IMG/VR virus record: IMGVR_UViG_3300032308_001297
Span: 1-64,000 of that record
Origin: a virus
DNA: 64,000 nucleotides
Reading direction: 5' to 3' (one strand)
The position numbers and the translations under genes are program-made. Below are positions 6,779 to 15,645 of this stretch, piece by piece. The notes beneath the pieces are model-generated. The model saw only the letters and a list, made by a program, of their open reading frames with translations, ran no database searches and was not told the DNA's origin. The stretch's first letter is position 1. Every line of letters starts with the position of its first letter.

Positions 6779-6805
6779 ATCTGTGGGTTCGATTGTGGAC
6801 CGGAT
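6779..6805 (+). promoter_or_regulatory. Hairpin in the gene 43 leader, possible translational operator
   Basis: GGTTC (6786-6790) pairs with GGACC (6797-6801) around a six-base loop, with a weak outer ATC/GAT pairing. It ends about 10 bases before the GGAGG ribosome site of the polymerase. T4 and RB69 gp43 repress their own mRNA through a hairpin at this position; the analogy is an inference. Confidence 0.35.
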
Positions 6806-6824
6806 AGCGTTTATTGGAGGTTAG

Positions 6825-9308
6825 ATGTCATTTTATACGAACGTATATTTAAGAGGTAATAGAGTTTATGTTAGGGGGTTTGATAAAGGATTAAGGTTCA
6901 AAGACGTTGTTAATTATACACCATATTTGTTCATCCCCAAAGCAAATGGTAACTATAAAACATTAGATGGAAAGTCTGTAGGTAAGCTCGATTTTGATTC
7001 TGTAAGTGATGCGAGAGATTTTATTTCTCGATACGAGCAAGTATCAAATATGGAGATCTATGGCCTAACAACATTTTTGTATTTGTATATTTTTGATAAT
7101 TATAAGGGTGATATTGATTACGATCCTAAACTTGTTAACATTGCAACAATAGATATTGAGTGTGCTGCCGATGAAGGGTTTCCAGATATTCAAAGGGCTG
7201 ATAAGCCTCTTACTGCAATCACTCTTCGAAGTAGGAATCGTAATTTTGTTTTCGGTTGTGGTGATTTTAAAACTGATGACGTAAATACGTATTATATGAA
7301 ATGTAAAGATGAGTATGAACTCATACAGAAGTTTCTAGAGTGTTGGGAAAATTTAGATATCGATATTATTACAGGGTGGAACATTGAGTTCTTTGATATT
7401 CCGTATATTGTTAATCGCATTCGCAACCTATTTAACGATACTGAAGCTCGTCGTCTATCTCCATGGCGTATTCTCGACGAGAAGATTGTCGAGTTCAGAG
7501 GCAAAGAAAATCAGAGCTTTAATCCAGCTGGTATCTCCGTTCTTGATTATTATCAGTTATATCGTAAGTTCATGTTTGGTAATCAAGAATCTTATAAGTT
7601 GGATTTTATCGCAAACGTGGAACTGGGCGAAAAGAAGATTGACTACTCTGAGTATGGTAACCTACTCGAGTTATACAAAAATAATCACCAGAAGTTTATT
7701 GAATATAACATTCACGATTGTGTTTTGGTTGATCGTCTAGATGATAAATTAAAATTCCTAGAACAATCTATGGCCATTGCTTATGACGCCAAGGTTAATT
7801 ACCCTGACGTTATGACGACTGTGCGTCCATGGGATATTATTATTCATAACTATCTTCTTGATCAGGGAATTGTTATTCCTCCAATGAAGAAGCAACAGAT
7901 GGATGGTGCACTTATTGGAGGCCACGTTAAAGAGCCAAAGATTGGATTAAGTAAGTGGGTTGTTTCTTTTGACTTGAACAGTCTATATCCTCATTTGATT
8001 ATGCAGTATAATATCAGTCCAGAAACATTTGCTGGTAAAGTTGATATGCCATCGGTTGATGGATTACTAGAGGGTAACTTTAAATTCGTTCATGATGATC
8101 TTTCGCATGCAGCTAATGGTTGTGCATATAGAAAAGATCAGCAGGGTTTCTTACCTGCACTTATGGAGAAGATGTATAACGATCGCACCAAGTATAAGAA
8201 GTTGATGCTTGAGGCCAAACAACGTTATGAGAATAAACCTAACTCTGAAGATGAGAAGTTAGTTGCTCGTTATCATAATATGCAGATGGCCAAAAAGATT
8301 CAGTTAAACTCTGCTTACGGCGCAATGGCTAATCAGTGGTTCCGTTGGTTTAACTTCGATCACGCAGAAGCAATTACAATGTCAGGGCAGCTTTCTATTC
8401 GTTGGATTGAAAAGAAGATGAACCTGTTTATGAATAAGGTTCTTAACAATCATAATATAGCGGATAGAGATTATGTTATCGCATCTGATACAGATTCTAT
8501 TTACGTTGAAATGGATCATTTGGTAGCTCACCTAGATACCGATAACGAATTAGATATTGTCGTTGCTATTGATAAATTCTGCGAACAAAAGATTCAGCCT
8601 TATCTAGATAAGTGTTACGAAGAACTTGCTGTATATATGAATGCGTATCAGCAAAAAATGAAAATGAAGAGGGAAACAATTGCGAACAAAGGTATTTGGC
8701 GTGGCAAAAAAATGTATATCCTCAACGCTTGGAATGTTGAGGGCGTACAATATTCGGAACCCAAACTTAAACTCCAAGGTATTGAAGCGGTACGTTCGAG
8801 CACTCCAAAGGCGTGTAGAGAAAACATTAAAAAATCTTTAGGAATTATTATGAACGGAACTCAGGATGAATTACAAAAATTCATTCAAGATTTCCGCGAA
8901 GAATTTATTTCGTTACCGTTTGAAGATGTTGCTTTCCCAAGAGGCGTAAAATATCTAGGAAAGTATTCTAAAAACAGAAACCAGATATACGATAAGGGAA
9001 CTCCAATTCACATCAAGGGTGCATTAATCTTTAATAATCTATTGAAGAAGCATGGAATTACTAGTATTCCTGCAATCCAAGACGGTGATAAGATTCGTTT
9101 CGCTTATCTAAAGATTCCTAATCCTGTGCAGGAATCTGTTGTTGCAGTTCCTGATGAATTACCAAAGGAACTTGAATTTATCGATAAGTATATTGACAGA
9201 GAAATGCAATTCAATAAATCATTCCTAGAACCGCTCAAATCTATTACAGAAGTAATTGGTTGGGCTACGGAGAAACATTCAAACTTAGAGGATTTTTTCA
9301 ATGACTGA
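6825..9308 (+). CDS. 43: Family B DNA polymerase, T4 gp43-like
   Basis: This 827-residue replicative polymerase has a 3'-5' exonuclease domain: Exo I is Asp110-Ile-Glu112 (TIDIECA) and Exo III is in YNIHDCVLVD near residue 300. The polymerase domain shows motif A with Asp383 in FDLNSLYPHLI, motif B KKIQLNSAYGAMAN near residues 490-505, and motif C Asp555-Thr-Asp557 in IASDTDSIYVE. All catalytic Asp residues are present. It is slightly shorter than T4 gp43 (898). It acts at the replisome with gp45, gp44/62 and gp41/61, all encoded in this window. A GGAGG site precedes the ATG. Its stop overlaps the next gene (ATGA). Confidence 0.97.
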   Translation: MSFYTNVYLRGNRVYVRGFDKGLRFKDVVNYTPYLFIPKANGNYKTLDGKSVGKLDFDSVSDARDFISRYEQVSNMEIYGLTTFLYLYIFDNYKGDIDYDPKLVNIATIDIECAADEGFPDIQRADKPLTAITLRSRNRNFVFGCGDFKTDDVNTYYMKCKDEYELIQKFLECWENLDIDIITGWNIEFFDIPYIVNRIRNLFNDTEARRLSPWRILDEKIVEFRGKENQSFNPAGISVLDYYQLYRKFMFGNQESYKLDFIANVELGEKKIDYSEYGNLLELYKNNHQKFIEYNIHDCVLVDRLDDKLKFLEQSMAIAYDAKVNYPDVMTTVRPWDIIIHNYLLDQGIVIPPMKKQQMDGALIGGHVKEPKIGLSKWVVSFDLNSLYPHLIMQYNISPETFAGKVDMPSVDGLLEGNFKFVHDDLSHAANGCAYRKDQQGFLPALMEKMYNDRTKYKKLMLEAKQRYENKPNSEDEKLVARYHNMQMAKKIQLNSAYGAMANQWFRWFNFDHAEAITMSGQLSIRWIEKKMNLFMNKVLNNHNIADRDYVIASDTDSIYVEMDHLVAHLDTDNELDIVVAIDKFCEQKIQPYLDKCYEELAVYMNAYQQKMKMKRETIANKGIWRGKKMYILNAWNVEGVQYSEPKLKLQGIEAVRSSTPKACRENIKKSLGIIMNGTQDELQKFIQDFREEFISLPFEDVAFPRGVKYLGKYSKNRNQIYDKGTPIHIKGALIFNNLLKKHGITSIPAIQDGDKIRFAYLKIPNPVQESVVAVPDELPKELEFIDKYIDREMQFNKSFLEPLKSITEVIGWATEKHSNLEDFFND

Positions 9309-9561
9309 TACACCAGAGGACGATTTTGAATTTGACTTTGGATTTACTTCTGAAGATGAATTAAAAGCAGGAGAATTAGAGTTACAAGATCAATTAGGAT
9401 CTACGCAAGTAAAACTCGAAGGTCTCCGTAAGATGGTTATGCCGCTTCTTCTTAATCTAAAGAAGAACCCAGACAAAGATATTATTAAATGGGCTGGCGC
9501 CGATCGTGTTAAACAAATTGACACATTCATAAAAAAGATGGACGCCTATATTAAGAGTTGA
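9301..9561 (+). CDS. Conserved small acidic protein between gene 43 and uvsX, 86 aa
   Basis: The start overlaps the last eight bases of the polymerase gene, so it is translationally coupled. The N-terminal 30 residues are strongly acidic (EDDFEFDFGF); the rest is helical with a basic end. I recall similar small proteins beside the polymerase in other T4-like phages but no function. A role linked to replication is only suggested by position. Confidence 0.6.
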   Translation: MTDTPEDDFEFDFGFTSEDELKAGELELQDQLGSTQVKLEGLRKMVMPLLLNLKKNPDKDIIKWAGADRVKQIDTFIKKMDAYIKS

Positions 9562-9586
9562 TTTTTTGCTGTGTTTAAGCTATACT
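9558..9586 (+). promoter_or_regulatory. sigma70-like promoter of uvsX
   Basis: TTGATT (9558-9563), a 17-base spacer and TATACT (9581-9586). The start of uvsX follows at 9611 after a GGAGG site. Confidence 0.65.
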
Positions 9587-9610
9587 ATATGAAATAGTAT
9601 TGGAGGTTTT

Positions 9611-10657
9611 ATGTCGCTAAAAGAACGTTTGATTAAGAATTCTACAATTGATTACACATCTACACTAACTGACTCGAAGATCTATACGAAGAAAGATATG
9701 ATTCAGACTCCAGTGCCAATGATTAACGTGGCATTGTCTGGATCTATTGACGGTGGTGTTACTCCGGGACTGACGATGTTAGCAGGACCATCAAAGCATT
9801 TCAAAACTGGATTTGCTTTGCTGCTAGCATCGTCATTTCTGAAGAAGTATCCAGACGGTGTTATTCTATTCTATGATTCAGAATTTGGTACACCACAGTC
9901 ATACTTTAATAAGTTCAAGATTCCATTAGACTCTGTTGTTCATACACCAATTACTGATGTTGAAGAACTAAAGTTCGACATCATGAAGCAGTTAAAAGAA
10001 ATCAAACGAGAGGATCAAGTTCTAATTATTATTGATTCGATTGGTAATCTTGCATCGAAGAAAGAAGTTGAAGATGCTATGAACGAGAAGTCAGTTGCTG
10101 ATATGTCTCGTGCAAAACAATTAAAGTCTTTATTCAGAATGATCACTCCTCATCTTACGTTGAAAGATATTCCTCTTGTGGCAGTCAATCATACTTACAA
10201 AGAAATTGGTATGTTCCCTAAAGATATCGTTGGTGGTGGCACTGGCGCATATTATGGTGCAGACAATATTTGGATTTTAGGAAGACAGCAGGATAAAGAT
10301 GGCACAGAGATTCAGGGCTACCATTTTGTCATCAATATTGAGAAATCCCGTTACGTTCGTGAAAAATCTAAGGTTCCGATTACCGTTAGCTATGAGGGTG
10401 GTATTAATCGTTGGAGTGGTTTGCTTGACATTGCCATTGAAGGCGGTTACGTGGCTAAACCAAAGGTGGGATGGTATGCCATCGTCAATCGTGAAACTGG
10501 GGAAGTTGATGGAAAGAATTTCCGAGCAGCTGATATCGTGGACTCTAAAGAATTTTGGATGAGCATTTTCGAAACAACCGATTTTGCTGCATATATCAAA
10601 CGCAAATATTCTCTTGATACAGAAGGTAGTTTAGTTTACGACGAAGAAGATGCTTAA
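9611..10657 (+). CDS. uvsX: UvsX recombinase (RecA-like)
   Basis: This 348-residue RecA-family ATPase has a Walker A motif GPSKHFKTG at residues 59-67, the T4 UvsX form rather than the bacterial GPESSGKT, and Walker B VLIIIDSIG near residues 138-146. UvsX coats single-stranded DNA and carries out strand exchange in recombination-dependent replication and repair. It is close to T4 UvsX in length (about 390). It has its own sigma70-like promoter. The next gene starts eight bases before its stop, implying coupling. Confidence 0.95.
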   Translation: MSLKERLIKNSTIDYTSTLTDSKIYTKKDMIQTPVPMINVALSGSIDGGVTPGLTMLAGPSKHFKTGFALLLASSFLKKYPDGVILFYDSEFGTPQSYFNKFKIPLDSVVHTPITDVEELKFDIMKQLKEIKREDQVLIIIDSIGNLASKKEVEDAMNEKSVADMSRAKQLKSLFRMITPHLTLKDIPLVAVNHTYKEIGMFPKDIVGGGTGAYYGADNIWILGRQQDKDGTEIQGYHFVINIEKSRYVREKSKVPITVSYEGGINRWSGLLDIAIEGGYVAKPKVGWYAIVNRETGEVDGKNFRAADIVDSKEFWMSIFETTDFAAYIKRKYSLDTEGSLVYDEEDA

Positions 10658-11237
10658 AGAACATTTTGTTAATCAATTCGACAATTTCATTTGTGGATGG
10701 TATATTGATAAAAATGTTTGTGAAGATCTAATTCAGTATCATAAAAATTGTGCAAATAAAAAACTTGGTACATTTGGAGCCCAAAAGAAAGTTAATAAAA
10801 AAATAAAAGATAGTATAGATTGTGTTCTAGAAGATTCAGAACTCAGTAAAACATACTATGCTGAATTACAAAAATGTGTAGATCTTTATATCGAAAAATA
10901 TAAAGGTTGTAACGTTGGGCCAGCATGGAAAAATACTGAAAATGCAAACTTACAATATTATGAACCAGGAGGAGGCTATCACTCTTGGCATTGCGAAAGA
11001 TATGTTATGTCACCACCAGAAATATACAGACATTTGGTGTTCATGACATATTTAAACGATGTAAATGATGCTGGTGAAACAGAATTTATGTATCAAAAAA
11101 TAAAAATAAAGCCAGAAACAGGATTGACGTTAATCTGGCCAGCAGATTGGACATTTACACACAGAGGGATTGCCTCTCCGACTGAAAAGAAGTATATTTA
11201 CACTGGGTGGTTTAATTTTTACACGGAGGATAAATGA
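10650..11237 (+). CDS. Fe(II)/2-oxoglutarate-dependent oxygenase-like protein
   Basis: This 195-residue protein has a C-terminal double-stranded beta-helix pattern of prolyl-4-hydroxylase type. The metal site appears as His114-x-Glu116 (SWHCER), a variant of His-x-Asp, with His171 in FTHRGIAS. A basic residue about 10 positions later (Lys180 or Lys181) could bind the co-substrate carboxylate. The segment ANLQYYEPGGGYHSWHCE is typical of this family. It sits between uvsX and gene 41 with overlaps on both sides, so it is expressed with the replication genes. The substrate could be a protein or DNA base; nothing in the sequence decides. Confidence 0.75.
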   Translation: MLKEHFVNQFDNFICGWYIDKNVCEDLIQYHKNCANKKLGTFGAQKKVNKKIKDSIDCVLEDSELSKTYYAELQKCVDLYIEKYKGCNVGPAWKNTENANLQYYEPGGGYHSWHCERYVMSPPEIYRHLVFMTYLNDVNDAGETEFMYQKIKIKPETGLTLIWPADWTFTHRGIASPTEKKYIYTGWFNFYTEDK

Positions 11238-12640
11238 ATATTGAGAGAATAATCCTGTCTAATCTTATATTTAACGATAAATATAACAGAAAGGTTATTC
11301 CTTTTCTAAAGAGTGAATATTTCCAGGATTATCCTGAACGTGTTGTCTTTGATCTCATTGACGAATATGTAAAGAAATATAACTCTTTTCCTTCTACAGA
11401 AGCGTTAGCAATAGACCTGTCTAATAAAGAAGGACTAAACGATCAGACATTCAAAAACAGTAAAGATGTAATTACTGCTCTTGAGGCTGATTCTAACACT
11501 CAACTAGATTGGCTCTTGGATCATACAGAAAAATTCTGTCAGGATAAATCGCTTTATCTTGCTATCATGCAGTCAATTAAGATAATGGATGAGAAAAATG
11601 GACAAATCTCCAAAGGAAGTATTCCATCAATACTTACTGACGCTCTCGCTGTCTCTTTTGATACCAGCATTGGTCATGATTTTCTGGATAACAGTGATGA
11701 GAGATACGAATTCTACCATCGTAAAGAGAAAAGAATTCCTTTCGACATTGAATACCTTAACACAATTACAAATGGTGGCTTGCCCGAAAAAACCCTCAAC
11801 ATTGCCTTGGCTGGGACAGGAGTTGGTAAATCCATGTTCATGTGCCACTGCGCAGCAAGTAATCTCACGAGGGGATATAACGTACTGTATATCACGCTAG
11901 AGATGTCAGAGGAACGCATCGCTGAAAGAATCGATGCGAACCTTCTTGATGTTTCTATTGAAGAATTGGAATTGCTTCCTAAACAATCTTATGATACAAA
12001 AATTAATAGACTTAAAGAAAAGTACACAAGTAAACTGATCATCAAGGAATATCCAACAGCTGGTGCTGGTTCTGCTAATTTTCGTCATCTATTAAACGAA
12101 TTAAAGATTAAAAAGAATTTCGTTCCTGATATCATATATATTGATTATCTGAATATTTGTATGTCATCGAGGCTGAAGTATGGATCCAACGTCAATTCTT
12201 ATACCCTTATCAAATCCATCGCAGAAGAGCTCCGTGGGTTGGCCGTTGAGTTCAGCGTCCCTATCGTCAGTGCAACTCAAACAACTAGAAGCGGATATTC
12301 GAACAGCGACGTGGGATTGGAGGATACATCGGAATCCTTTGGACTCCCAGCCACAGCTGATTTTATGTTTGCCCTCATTGGATCAGAGGAACTTGAAAGT
12401 CTCAACCAAATCATGGTTAAGCAACTCAAGAATCGTTATTCCGATCCTAGCTCTAATCGTAGGTTTATTGTTGGGATTGACCGTAGCAAAATGCGACTAT
12501 ATGACGTGGATCAATCTGCTCAAGACGGACTTGTCGACGATCGTCCAGTAATGGATAAAGGCAAGTTCATGGAGGAAGAAAATGAGCGACACAAACCAAA
12601 ACCAAAGTTCGACAGAAGCAAGTTCGAAGGATTCAAGTGA
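11234..12640 (+). CDS. 41: Replicative DNA helicase, T4 gp41-like (DnaB family)
   Basis: This 468-residue protein has a helical N-terminal domain (about 1-165) and a RecA-like DnaB C-terminal domain with Walker A AGTGVGKS at 193-200, ITLEMSEERIAERI (motif H1a-like), and Walker B PDIIYIDYLNIC near 295-305. It unwinds the duplex 5'-3' as a hexamer on the lagging strand and works with primase gp61. The start overlaps the previous stop by four bases (ATGA). The last 59 bases overlap the following small gene. Confidence 0.93.
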   Translation: MNIERIILSNLIFNDKYNRKVIPFLKSEYFQDYPERVVFDLIDEYVKKYNSFPSTEALAIDLSNKEGLNDQTFKNSKDVITALEADSNTQLDWLLDHTEKFCQDKSLYLAIMQSIKIMDEKNGQISKGSIPSILTDALAVSFDTSIGHDFLDNSDERYEFYHRKEKRIPFDIEYLNTITNGGLPEKTLNIALAGTGVGKSMFMCHCAASNLTRGYNVLYITLEMSEERIAERIDANLLDVSIEELELLPKQSYDTKINRLKEKYTSKLIIKEYPTAGAGSANFRHLLNELKIKKNFVPDIIYIDYLNICMSSRLKYGSNVNSYTLIKSIAEELRGLAVEFSVPIVSATQTTRSGYSNSDVGLEDTSESFGLPATADFMFALIGSEELESLNQIMVKQLKNRYSDPSSNRRFIVGIDRSKMRLYDVDQSAQDGLVDDRPVMDKGKFMEEENERHKPKPKFDRSKFEGFK

Positions 12641-12782
12641 AGAATGGATACTTGCTATGGCGGAAGATGTCTGGTTGAAGGTTAAAGGATATCCTATTCC
12701 GGATTGTTACAGTAGAAAAGATCGTTTAGAAATATTCGAAAGATATTATCATCGTGCAGTTGCACAATCACAGGGAGAATGA
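12582..12782 (+). CDS. Small protein with a YPIP-type helical domain, 66 aa
   Basis: The ATG lies inside gene 41 but is preceded by GGAGGAAGAAA, an excellent ribosome site, which decides the start. The region LAMAEDVWLKVKGYPIPD matches LASRLADEFWLEINEYPIPE near the N-terminus of the next protein (12787-13602), so the two share a small helical domain of about 40 residues. The 59-base overlap with gene 41 in another frame is unusual. Function unknown. Confidence 0.6.
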   Translation: MSDTNQNQSSTEASSKDSSEEWILAMAEDVWLKVKGYPIPDCYSRKDRLEIFERYYHRAVAQSQGE

Positions 12783-12786
12783 TTGT

Positions 12787-13602
12787 ATGAATTCGCGTGA
12801 TATATTTGTCAACAATCAATTTATCTTAGACGAACATTTTAACGAACAACGACGTGCTTTATACGCTAAAAGAATTACGCCACAGGAAGTTAATGAAACG
12901 CTTGCTTCAAGATTAGCGGACGAATTCTGGTTGGAAATAAATGAATATCCGATACCAGAATTTGTCTCTAGCGAAGAGAAAAGAAATATATTTCTACACT
13001 TTTTACCATTAGTTTTACAGAAAAGAAAAGAAAAACCACCATTTCAATATTATAAAAAATATGATGTTAAAGATTTAAAAGAAGAAATATTAAATTTAGA
13101 AGAAAATTATTGGGACATGGGATTTAAAAGGTTACAAAGACAAACCGAACAAATTCATAAACATACACAAATTATAGGTAATACTTTATTTTCTCTTGAT
13201 TATAATGGTAATGGTGTTATTAACGTCATAAAAAATGATTTAATCCCTAGTAATATTCAATATATGACAGACGAGATAGTTTCTGATTTAGAACGACAAT
13301 TTGATGGTAAAGTTTTGATATCTGGATACACTAGGTTAAATGTTGGTAATAAAATTAATCCTCATATAGATGATCTTTATTATTTTAAAATTGTTAGAAG
13401 GTTTCAGATAGCCATTTTAACCAATTCAAAAGTGTTTTTTAATATAGACGACCAAACTAAAGTGTTTGACGAAGGAGATTGTTACGAAGTAAATAATCTC
13501 ATAAAGCATTCAATACTTAACGAGGGCGAAACAGACAGAATTAATCTTCTTGTTGATATTCTCCCTAATCAAAAGATAAAATCGTATAATATACATTACT
13601 GA
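12787..13602 (+). CDS. Aspartyl/asparaginyl beta-hydroxylase-like oxygenase with N-terminal YPIP domain
   Basis: The protein has 271 residues from the ATG at 12787 with AGGGAG upstream. The C-terminal third carries a complete oxygenase signature: His193-Ile-Asp195 (NPHIDDLYY), His241 (IKHSILNEG) and Arg251 (TDRINLLVDI), with the spacing of the Asp/Asn beta-hydroxylase family. Residues 38-75 repeat the domain found in the preceding 66-residue protein. In known members the enzyme hydroxylates Asp or Asn side chains; the substrate here is unknown. It is downstream of the helicase gene. Confidence 0.7.
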   Translation: MNSRDIFVNNQFILDEHFNEQRRALYAKRITPQEVNETLASRLADEFWLEINEYPIPEFVSSEEKRNIFLHFLPLVLQKRKEKPPFQYYKKYDVKDLKEEILNLEENYWDMGFKRLQRQTEQIHKHTQIIGNTLFSLDYNGNGVINVIKNDLIPSNIQYMTDEIVSDLERQFDGKVLISGYTRLNVGNKINPHIDDLYYFKIVRRFQIAILTNSKVFFNIDDQTKVFDEGDCYEVNNLIKHSILNEGETDRINLLVDILPNQKIKSYNIHY

Positions 13603-13611
13603 AAGGAAAAT

Positions 13612-13716
13612 ATGATACCTAATTGGTTAAGAATATTCATTCCAGCTATGCTTATTGCAGGATTATTCAGAGTAATTTTGATTCATTTCATACCGTTGAT
13701 TTATCATGAATTTTAA
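13612..13716 (+). CDS. Single-pass membrane peptide, 34 aa
   Basis: A GAAAGGAAAAT ribosome site precedes this short frame, which is nearly all one hydrophobic helix (IFIPAMLIAGLFRVILIHF). Its end overlaps the next small gene. No family is recognised; position suggests co-expression with the ferredoxin downstream. Confidence 0.5.
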   Translation: MIPNWLRIFIPAMLIAGLFRVILIHFIPLIYHEF

Positions 13717-13804
13717 TCCTATAGGAGTAGCTGCTGTTAAAGCAGCATTAATAGCAAACGCATTTTACGTAATTCTAAAAACAGTAGCGGAGCACAAATG
13801 GTAA
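13706..13804 (+). CDS. Small hydrophobic peptide, 32 aa
   Basis: The start overlaps the preceding gene by 11 bases and the stop overlaps the ferredoxin start by seven. It encodes a mildly hydrophobic helix (GVAAVKAALIANAFYVIL). It could be a leader for translational coupling rather than a functional protein. Confidence 0.4.
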   Translation: MNFNPIGVAAVKAALIANAFYVILKTVAEHKW

Positions 13805-13998
13805 TATGTTCTTGTAATATGATAACTACTGATAATATTCGGGCGGTTCTGACATATGCCACAGATCCGAACGTAAGGCAGGTTCTCAACATGTTAAATT
13901 GGGAACCTGGTTGTGCAATCTGTGCTAATAATCTAGCTACAGAGATTCGTAAGGTGATGGAGGAGTTTGAAAATGGCGATGAATTACAAGGTTGTTGA
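13798..13998 (+). CDS. bfd: Bacterioferritin-associated ferredoxin-like [2Fe-2S] protein
   Basis: This 66-residue protein carries the BFD-type [2Fe-2S] motif: Cys4-x-Cys6 and Cys39-x2-Cys42, almost the same positions and spacing as in the bacterial Bfd. The connecting helices (DNIRAVLTY and EIRKVMEEF) fit the BFD fold. Bacterial Bfd docks on bacterioferritin and delivers electrons to release stored iron. The start overlaps the upstream peptide gene. In a phage with many iron-dependent oxygenases and a Dps ferritin (20842), it may mobilise host iron stores; other BFD-fold proteins serve as small electron carriers, so this role is not certain. Confidence 0.8.
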   Translation: MVICSCNMITTDNIRAVLTYATDPNVRQVLNMLNWEPGCAICANNLATEIRKVMEEFENGDELQGC

Positions 13999-14185
13999 GA
14001 TTGGTGGTTCTTATTGCGTAGAGGAAAATACTACAGGTCTTATTATCGAGGCATATAATACTCAGGAAGAAGCCAAAAAAAAGATGAAATTTTTGAATTT
14101 AGGTGGCGCTTTTGATGGTTTTTCTCCTTCTTTTATCCTTAGTGAAAAGGCAAGAAAACTAAATATTACCAGCAGAAATATGTAG
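13973..14185 (+). CDS. Hypothetical small protein, 70 aa
   Basis: The ATG at 13973 follows GGAGGAG; it overlaps the ferredoxin gene by 26 bases. The sequence (YKVVEIGGSYCVEENTTGL) looks like a small beta-alpha-beta fold of the type found in many phage early genes. Function unknown. Confidence 0.55.
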   Translation: MAMNYKVVEIGGSYCVEENTTGLIIEAYNTQEEAKKKMKFLNLGGAFDGFSPSFILSEKARKLNITSRNM

Positions 14186-14290
14186 TCCACTGAAGTGGAA
14201 GCGGCACGAGCCTAAAATAAGAAAGGGCCACGGAATAGTCTGGAGAAAACGGTGGGGTTCCGCCAGACCGTATTTATGCTAGAAGCAATT
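14186..14290 (+). other. Structured untranslated region upstream of the terminator
   Basis: Two hairpins are visible: CCACT/AGTGG (about 14188-14200) and a larger one in which TCTGG pairs with CCAGA and CGG with CCG around TGGGGTT (about 14239-14270). No open frame covers it. It may be the 3' part of the upstream mRNA or a small RNA ending at the terminator. Confidence 0.3.
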
Positions 14291-14291
14291 C

Positions 14292-14318
14292 GGGCGGGGA
14301 GAAATCCTCGCCCTTTTT
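14292..14318 (+). terminator. Rho-independent terminator before the late virion module
   Basis: GGGCGGGGA (14292-14300) pairs with TCCTCGCCC (14305-14313), with one G-T wobble, around a GAAA tetraloop, followed by five T. It closes the polymerase-to-ferredoxin transcript. Confidence 0.85.
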
Positions 14319-14323
14319 CGTAT

Positions 14324-14331
14324 TATAAATA
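14324..14331 (+). promoter_or_regulatory. T4-type late promoter
   Basis: A perfect TATAAATA lies six bases after the terminator T tract and 28 bases before the first virion-module gene, an intergenic position that makes it convincing. Confidence 0.75.
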
Positions 14332-14358
14332 TGATAAAATATTATTTAAGGGGATCCT

Positions 14359-15645
14359 ATGTTAAATTTTTCAACTTTTTTGTTAGAAGCCAGAAGCGCA
14401 GAAACCGAATTGAAAAACGTGGAAGACGCCAAAGGTAAATTGTTCGAAATATTATCTGGTTCTTATCTCCTTCATGGAGCTCATTCTAAAACTGGTCTCC
14501 CTAAAAAATTCCTAGAACATTATAGAGATGAAGATGGATTTCGTCCTCAAGAAATTCATGATAAAATTAAAACAGCATTACAAAAGCTATCCCCAGGAAT
14601 GTATGAGCAAGTGGTTCAACACGCCAAATCAGCTGCTGATCATTTAAAAGGACAATTGCAATCAAGAAATATCCATAACATAGATAATTTGGCTTGGACT
14701 TCACAAAAAGGAGATCATGAAAGGTTTACTGGCACTGATGATCCAAATTCCGATGCCGATTTGATGGTCAAAGGAAGAGATCAAAACGGAACTGTTATTG
14801 ATCCAGTTGGAATGAGTATGAAATATGGAAAACAAAAAGACCCAAACCTAAGAGGTAATGGTCTAGATGCTCTAGAAAAAATTGCTGGTTTAAACAAAGG
14901 CGATTTAGAAGGTTTAAGAGAAGCTCATTATGATCATGTCAGAAGTCTCGGACTTCAAACAGGCAAAGCTGGCGACTCTGAATATAAACGTCTTTCCGCT
15001 CAAAACCATCCAACAGCTAAATCAGTTGACGAACACGCTTTACAAACTCAACAAGAATTATCAAAAAGATTTACTAAAGGTCTTGGTAAATTATCTTCGG
15101 ATGAATTAAGAAATTCAATTAAAAATATTATTGCACCAGAAACAAAATATCTCCACATAAGACATCATACACAAGTTGGTAATGACGGATCTCCAAACCA
15201 TGAAACACATAACGTTCAAGATCACGCTAGTAAAGTTCTTGGCGATTACGAAGAATTTAGAGTAAGACCTCATTCTGGAGGTATTTCTGCAGTTATTGAA
15301 GGTAGAAGAAAAGGTTCTAATGATTTTGAAAGAGCTATGGAAATTGGTATGAAAAAAAACAGAACATATTCTGCTCGTGGTTTCAACTCATTTACTAAAG
15401 CTCCAATGTTAAGAGAAGGCAGAAAAACGAAAGTTAAAAAACTTTCTGATATGCCAGCGATTGCAACTGCAAAAGCCACTAAAGTTAAAGCCAAACCTGC
15501 TGCTCCTGCTCCATCACAGAGTCCAAATCTTGGAGAATTTGGTCAGCACAGAGGCGAAGGACCAAACGTTGGGAAACAATTACCAAGACACTATCAAGCA
15601 TATAAAGATTCGAATCATATGGGTTTTAAGGATAGCGGAATATGA
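14359..15645 (+). CDS. Putative capsid-targeted protein with nuclease-like core, 428 aa
   Basis: The N-terminus MLNFSTFLLEA closely resembles the T4 capsid-targeting peptide of internal proteins (MKTYQEFIAEA), including a cleavage-like Leu-Leu-Glu followed by Ala. Residues 125-165 read NSDADLMVKG, then VGMSMKYGKQK, a spacing of Asp and Ser-x-Lys that resembles PD-(D/E)XK nuclease cores. The C-terminal 80 residues are basic and Ala/Pro-rich. It is the first gene after a T4-type late promoter and overlaps the next gene by four bases. Packaging and nuclease activity are both inferences. Confidence 0.5.
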   Translation: MLNFSTFLLEARSAETELKNVEDAKGKLFEILSGSYLLHGAHSKTGLPKKFLEHYRDEDGFRPQEIHDKIKTALQKLSPGMYEQVVQHAKSAADHLKGQLQSRNIHNIDNLAWTSQKGDHERFTGTDDPNSDADLMVKGRDQNGTVIDPVGMSMKYGKQKDPNLRGNGLDALEKIAGLNKGDLEGLREAHYDHVRSLGLQTGKAGDSEYKRLSAQNHPTAKSVDEHALQTQQELSKRFTKGLGKLSSDELRNSIKNIIAPETKYLHIRHHTQVGNDGSPNHETHNVQDHASKVLGDYEEFRVRPHSGGISAVIEGRRKGSNDFERAMEIGMKKNRTYSARGFNSFTKAPMLREGRKTKVKKLSDMPAIATAKATKVKAKPAAPAPSQSPNLGEFGQHRGEGPNVGKQLPRHYQAYKDSNHMGFKDSGI

